64,000 nucleotides of DNA from NCBI GenBank assembly GCA_010015745.1, contig ML978183.1, positions 244,034 to 308,033 on the forward strand, in the 5' to 3' direction. The notes under the pieces are model-generated. The model was not told the DNA's origin and did no database searches. It was given only the letters and a program-made list of their open reading frames with translations. The translations under genes and the position numbers were made by a program. Within the stretch, counting starts at the first letter, position 1. Each line of letters opens with the position of its first letter. Positions 60,409 through 64,000 of this stretch are shown here, piece after piece. The stretch comes from Setomelanomma holmii (taxonomy: Eukaryota > Ascomycota > Dothideomycetes > Pleosporales > Phaeosphaeriaceae).

Positions 60409-61762
60409 ATGACCGGAACCCAATCTTTCAGAACCGCCATCATGGGCGGCGGTCTCGCCGGCGCTACACTAGCCAATGCACTACTCCGCCATCCACACCT
60501 CGACATCAATATCTTCGAGTCCGCGCCAGAGTTCTCGGAGCGCGGTGCCGCGGTTGGCATCGCCGTGAATGGGCAAGCTGCGCTTGCTGAAATCGGTGGG
60601 CCGGTCGCTGATGTGCTGCAACGTGCGGGCAGCGTGACAATGACCAGTAGTCGGTTATGTATGGTGCGTTAAGATTCACGACTGTCTTTCAGTGGTGCTG
60701 ATCGGGTCAAGGCATCAGGTCCGAATGCGATGGAAGTGGTGGTGGATCTGGCAGCTGAAGAGCGTGGGAAAGTAGTTCATCGTGCTGCGCTGCTTGCAGA
60801 ATTGCTGAAGCCGATCGATGATGCGAAGAAACATACTCATAAGAGAGTGACGCGCATCGACGACTCAAGAGGCGGATTAGTGATTGTTCATTTCGACGAC
60901 AATACCACATTCGAGGCTGATGCCGTCATTGGCGCAGATGGCGTACGCGGACATGTCCGCGGCCATGTTCTTCGACCCAATCACCCAGCTTTGAAGGCAA
61001 CAAATGCTGGTTTCTGGGACTGCAGGGCGTTCTTACCGATGCAGAGGGCGAAAGAACTGCTTGGTGCTGAGTAATTTGAAGAGAACAGACAGTACGGATG
61101 GGTTGGTGATGGTGGGTTCTTTATGCACGATGTTCTTGACGGCGAAGAGACTGTGCAATGTGTCCTGAGCCAAGTCGAAGACTGGGGCGATGACGAATGG
61201 ACTAGACCTCTGGACCGAGAACGGCTTGAGAGAGTGGTTATGGGCTGGACGGCTACGCCGTTGAAGAAGAACATTGTCGAGGTAAGTCCTTCAAGACAGA
61301 AGTTGAGATCAGCGTTGATCGTGCCAGGCGATGCTACAAAATCCAGACCTCAAAGCGTTTTCCCAAACACATCATGCAACAGACGCACCTACTTACGCCA
61401 AAGACCGGGTATGTGTTATGGGTGATGCAGCGCATGCTGACACGCCATGGCAAGGCTCAGGTGCCGGGCAAGCGATCGAGGATGCAATGATCTTGGAGAC
61501 GCTACTTGCGGAAGTGCACAACCCAAGCCAAGTCCCTATCGCAATCCAAGCTTACGATAAGATTCGACGCCCAAGGACTCAGCGTATCGTTCATTCGAGC
61601 CATGGGACTGGTCTGATCTTAAGCGGCGTTGGTGAAGGAATGGGACTGGACATCGAGAAAGTGCGAGCCGGCCTGCCAGAAAGGTGGTTGTGCATCTTTG
61701 CGCATGATCAGAAGGAGCATAAGAGAGAAGCACTCGAGATTTTCAAGGCTTTGCAGGCCTGA
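60409..61762 (+). pseudogene. FAD-dependent aromatic monooxygenase (salicylate-hydroxylase-like), one in-frame stop
   Basis: These flavoproteins hydroxylate aromatic substrates with NAD(P)H and O2. Exons 60409-60667, 60719-61281 and 61328-61762 join in frame to about 418 codons, the family's usual size. The FAD-binding Rossmann motif is IMGGGLAGATLANALL. The DG motif follows in DAVIGADGVRGHVRG, and the GD motif in VCVMGDAAHADTPWQGSGAG. A TAA at 61072-61074 interrupts LLGAE*FEENRQYGWVGDGG; relatives appear to have an aromatic residue here (Tyr would need one transversion). Frame and domains are otherwise intact after the stop. The first intron's donor (GTTAAG at 60668) was chosen for phase. 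It follows the broken DUF1446 gene on the same strand; the two may once have served one catabolic route (inference). Confidence 0.8.
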
Positions 61763-62097
61763 AGATCGCGACCACGAGATTCACCGAGTGGGAATAAGAA
61801 TATTTCCGACGTATTCGATGCATCTTCAGGAATTCTTTACCTCAGCAAATTGGAGACTAAACTACGCAGCAGATAGACACGCTCCGCTCAACCTCGTGAT
61901 CTTGCTTATACAGTGCCTCACCACCAGCTAAAAAGACAACCTCAGGCCACCCCATCAAGCTTCCAAAGAAATATGAGTAGTCTAAACTAATCATAAGCAT
62001 CACTTTGTTAATCCACCAGAAAATCTCGTAATAATAGCTATTGTATGTAATTGTACAGCCTCATCTTTGTGGGTGGGCAAATAGTGTTGGGGTCGCT
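61763..62097. other. Spacer before the repeat-rich end, no gene seen
   Basis: About 335 bp after the monooxygenase stop. It is AT-rich towards 62000 and has no recognisable frame. Confidence 0.4.
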
Positions 62098-62814
62098 TCA
62101 CCGAGCGGGTGGTGGAGACTTACTACTACGACCACCTTTCGCAGGCTGCGCAACCTGCGTACGCTTTTGCGTACGCGCAGGCTTTTGTGAGGCTGCTCTC
62201 TTGCCTTTTTAGGATAATTGTAGAGATTTTTGAGCGGTTGCAGCCTCTCGTTCCTCTTGTTTCTTGCGCTTAATTTCAGCTCTCTCTGCTGCCACTCTTT
62301 CCTTCTCCTTCTCCCGCACTACTTTGGCTGCCTCTCGCTCTGTACAGTTCTCTTCTTCCTGCTTCTTTTTGAATAAGGCAGCTTGAGCCTTAAGCTCTCG
62401 AATCTCTGCTTTTTGGAGTTTCTCTTGCTCCTCTTCCTGTTGTTTTACTCTTTCACAGAACTCAGATTCTCTGAGCTTCCTTGGAGACCAGAGGACTGCA
62501 CCACCATGATACTCCTCACGCTGCTGCAAGTCAAGGACTCTGCCCTTCTTCTTGTGCTTCTTCTTGATCTTTAGAGCTTCTTGTAGCCTATTGTTCTCGC
62601 CTCTGACAAGCTCATTTGACACTTGAAGGTGGTGGACACTCTGTGCAACTTTGTGGGCTATTCTCTCCTCCCTCTCTCTCATAGCCTGCCCAATAACGCT
62701 CTGAATTCTCTGCCAAGGAGCGTTAGCAAGAGGAGAGCTTTGAGGCTTTTGCTCTCCTTGTTCTGGTGTCTTTGGGCGGAATCTTTTGAGTACAACCTTG
62801 CGATCTATAGGGTT
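62098..62814 (-). mobile_element. Truncated pogo-type (DDE) transposase, C-terminal remnant
   Basis: On the minus strand this reads NPIDRKVVLKRFRPKTPE, then NAPWQRIQSVIGQAMRERE. A long Lys/Glu-rich coiled coil follows (VKQQEEEQEKLQKAEIRELK), and the piece ends in a basic tail, KRAASQKPARTQKRTQ. From memory this is the C-terminal tail of fungal pogo-like transposases of the Tc1-mariner superfamily. The helix-turn-helix and DDE catalytic parts are absent: the frame ends at the GGTT repeat of the neighbouring duplication. A stop (minus-strand TAA, bases 62209-62211) splits LQLS*KGKR; CAA to TAA would fit RIP. The element is dead. Confidence 0.65.
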
Positions 62815-63126
62815 GGTTGGTTGGTTGGTTGGTATTCATTTTTCGTCTAGTTAATGGGGATTAAGTCCACCATCTCGCCTCCCGAAGGGCATATACGACG
62901 TGCTAAGCTATGGAATTATAGTGCTGCTGCACTACCTTAGAAAGCATTTCTTGCCTGCGCGGAACGCGATCTATAGGGTTGGTTGGTTGGTTGGTTGGTA
63001 TTCATTTTTCGTCTAGTTAATAGGGATTAAGTCCACCATCTCGCCTCCCGAAGGGCATATACGACGTGCTAAGCTATGGAATTATAATGCTGCTGCACTA
63101 CCTTAGAAAGCATTTCTTGCCTGCGC
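62800..63126. repeat. Two direct copies of a 161-bp sequence, period 166
   Basis: Copy 1 is 62800-62960 and copy 2 is 62966-63126, separated by GGAAC. Both begin GCGATCTATAGGGTTGG and end in TTGCCTGCGC. I find two differences, both G in copy 1 and A in copy 2 (in GTTAATGGGG/GTTAATAGGG and ATTATAGTG/ATTATAATG). Each copy carries a short GGTT microsatellite near its start. Copy 1 overlaps the first codons left of the pogo transposase. Confidence 0.9.
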
Positions 63127-63233
63127 AGGTATTGCTACCATTTCAGAGATACAGCTCCCCTTCCAGTTAGGGAGACTGAGCGATGTATGTACATTAGAGT
63201 GGTTTTCTTGCATTTTAAGGCATCTATATGCTA

Positions 63234-63269
<36 letters not shown>

Positions 63270-63454
63270 TGTGTGTGTGTGTGTGTGTGTGTAGGGGGAG
63301 GGGGGAAGAGAGGAAGAGAGGTGGGGGGTGTTGCATCTGTTGTGCTGGGCCTAGTTCCGCCAGGTGCTGCCTTGCCCGTTGCTGTTGCAGGGCAGGAGGG
63401 GCTACTGGGGACAAACCTTAGTGTAATATTGTGTAAGATGGATGAAGGCTTCAA
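63127..63454. other. Non-coding repeat-flanking DNA
   Basis: Between the direct repeat and the LINE remnant. It includes the microsatellite and may be the LINE's 3' untranslated part. No gene is seen. Confidence 0.4.
63233..63292. repeat. Compound (GA)n(GT)n microsatellite
   Basis: About 36 bp of mostly GA dinucleotides, with a few AA interruptions, runs directly into about 24 bp of GT. Low-complexity frames on both strands here are artefacts of this repeat. Confidence 0.95.
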
Positions 63455-64000
63455 AGGCCTCTAGGTCCCCTATCAGCACCGCAGTGTACGCTAGGCCGTC
63501 GGCCCAGCTAGATGGCGGTGTAGGTGGTCGAAGTGGCCATCAGCCAAAAGCCCCTAGCGTCTTGCAGCAGAGCACAAGGTGCTCTGGCGTCTTGTCGCGC
63601 CCGCATGAGCAGGTGAGGTTTGCGTTCTCATGGTTGTACTTTCGGTGGTACCAGGCAAAGTCCCTATGTCTAGATTGGATAGAGAGTAGTCTAGCTAAGG
63701 TAGCTCTTGGTAGGTCGAGCTCCTTTGGACTGCTGCGTGGTGCATAGTCTAGGTGCCAGCTTTTGTACTATTTCGAGAGCTTAGTCTTCTTGTCAGACCA
63801 CCAGATCTGCTGTGTGCGTCGTAGTGTCTTGCGGGCTATTGTCTTGATGCCTGAGAGTGTAGGCAGAGCAGCTTTACCCGTTGGGGGTGATGGGTGTTAG
63901 GCTTCTAGGTTGGCTAATCTGTCTGCTGCCTCATTTCCGTCAATGCCTAGGTGTCCAGGGGCCCATTTGATAGAGACGTCGTGAGTCTCCATAGCGCCAT
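63455..64000 (-). mobile_element. 3' end of a LINE-like retrotransposon: RNase H domain and Cys/His tail, degenerate
   Basis: The minus strand from base 64000 reads VSIKWAPGHLGIDGNEAADR, the last part of an RNase H domain as found in Tad1/I-type fungal LINEs. Further on come DFAWYHRKYNHENANLTCSC and then GRDKTPEHLVLC, the usual Cys/His segment after RNase H. At least three stops break this frame (minus-strand TAA at 63897-63899, TAG at 63768-63770, TGA at 63540-63542). The rest of the element lies to the right of the window. The boundary at the 3' side is approximate. Confidence 0.75.

Noticed and set aside
63224..63464. Open frames over the GA/GT microsatellite
   Set aside because: They are only dinucleotide repeats read as Arg-Glu or His-Thr runs.
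1..64000. CRISPR arrays, phage or bacterial operons
   Set aside because: No spaced palindromic repeats or Shine-Dalgarno/operon structure; spliceosomal introns throughout show a eukaryote.

Overview
The window is fungal nuclear DNA, very probably from a filamentous ascomycete (Pezizomycotina); a Dothideomycete is my guess and is not proven. The evidence is dense genes on both strands, many 40-75 nt introns with GT..AG ends and CTAAC/CTGAC-type branch sites, one-to-one orthologues of conserved fungal genes, secreted enzymes for plant polymers, and decayed pogo-type and LINE-type elements with RIP-like nonsense changes. All exon joins were read by eye from splice signals and frame continuity; no alignment or transcript was available.

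Layout. 1-32 kb: TEL1 (ATM-like kinase, minus, 3' part outside the window) diverges from NUP192. MRP17 (bS6m) and GCV3 (glycine cleavage H protein) share a 192-bp divergent promoter. Then come a decayed dehydrogenase fragment, an MFS drug/toxin pump gene with one in-frame TGA, a secreted GMC oxidoreductase, a BTB protein, an aldehyde dehydrogenase, a glutathione S-transferase and TRM3 (tRNA Gm18 methyltransferase). 32-46 kb: a short kinesin-3, VPS16, a secreted GH78 alpha-L-rhamnosidase, MIC10 and URB2. 47-57 kb: an NCS1 (uracil/allantoin-type) permease broken by two stops, an AA9 lytic polysaccharide monooxygenase, a short-chain dehydrogenase, a single-pass Ser/Thr-rich membrane protein, a butanediol-dehydrogenase-like enzyme and an F-box protein. 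58-62 kb: a DUF1446 (AtuA-like) gene whose middle 641 bp is inverted, followed by an FAD monooxygenase gene with one in-frame stop. 62-64 kb: repeat-rich DNA with a truncated pogo transposase, a 166-bp-period direct repeat, a microsatellite and the 3' end of a LINE-like retrotransposon with an RNase H domain.

How it fits together. Two kinds of gene are interleaved. The housekeeping genes (DNA damage signalling, nuclear pore, mitochondrial translation, glycine cleavage, tRNA modification, vacuolar sorting, cristae shaping, 60S ribosome assembly) read through without damage. The accessory genes (transporters, catabolic enzymes) are often disabled: six in-frame stops and one clean internal inversion fall in four of them, and decay is strongest near the transposon-rich right end. 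The best candidate for something undescribed is the 641-bp inversion inside the DUF1446 gene. It is bounded by a 6-bp inverted repeat (GGTGGC/GCCACC), and flipping it rejoins the reading frame exactly at both ends.
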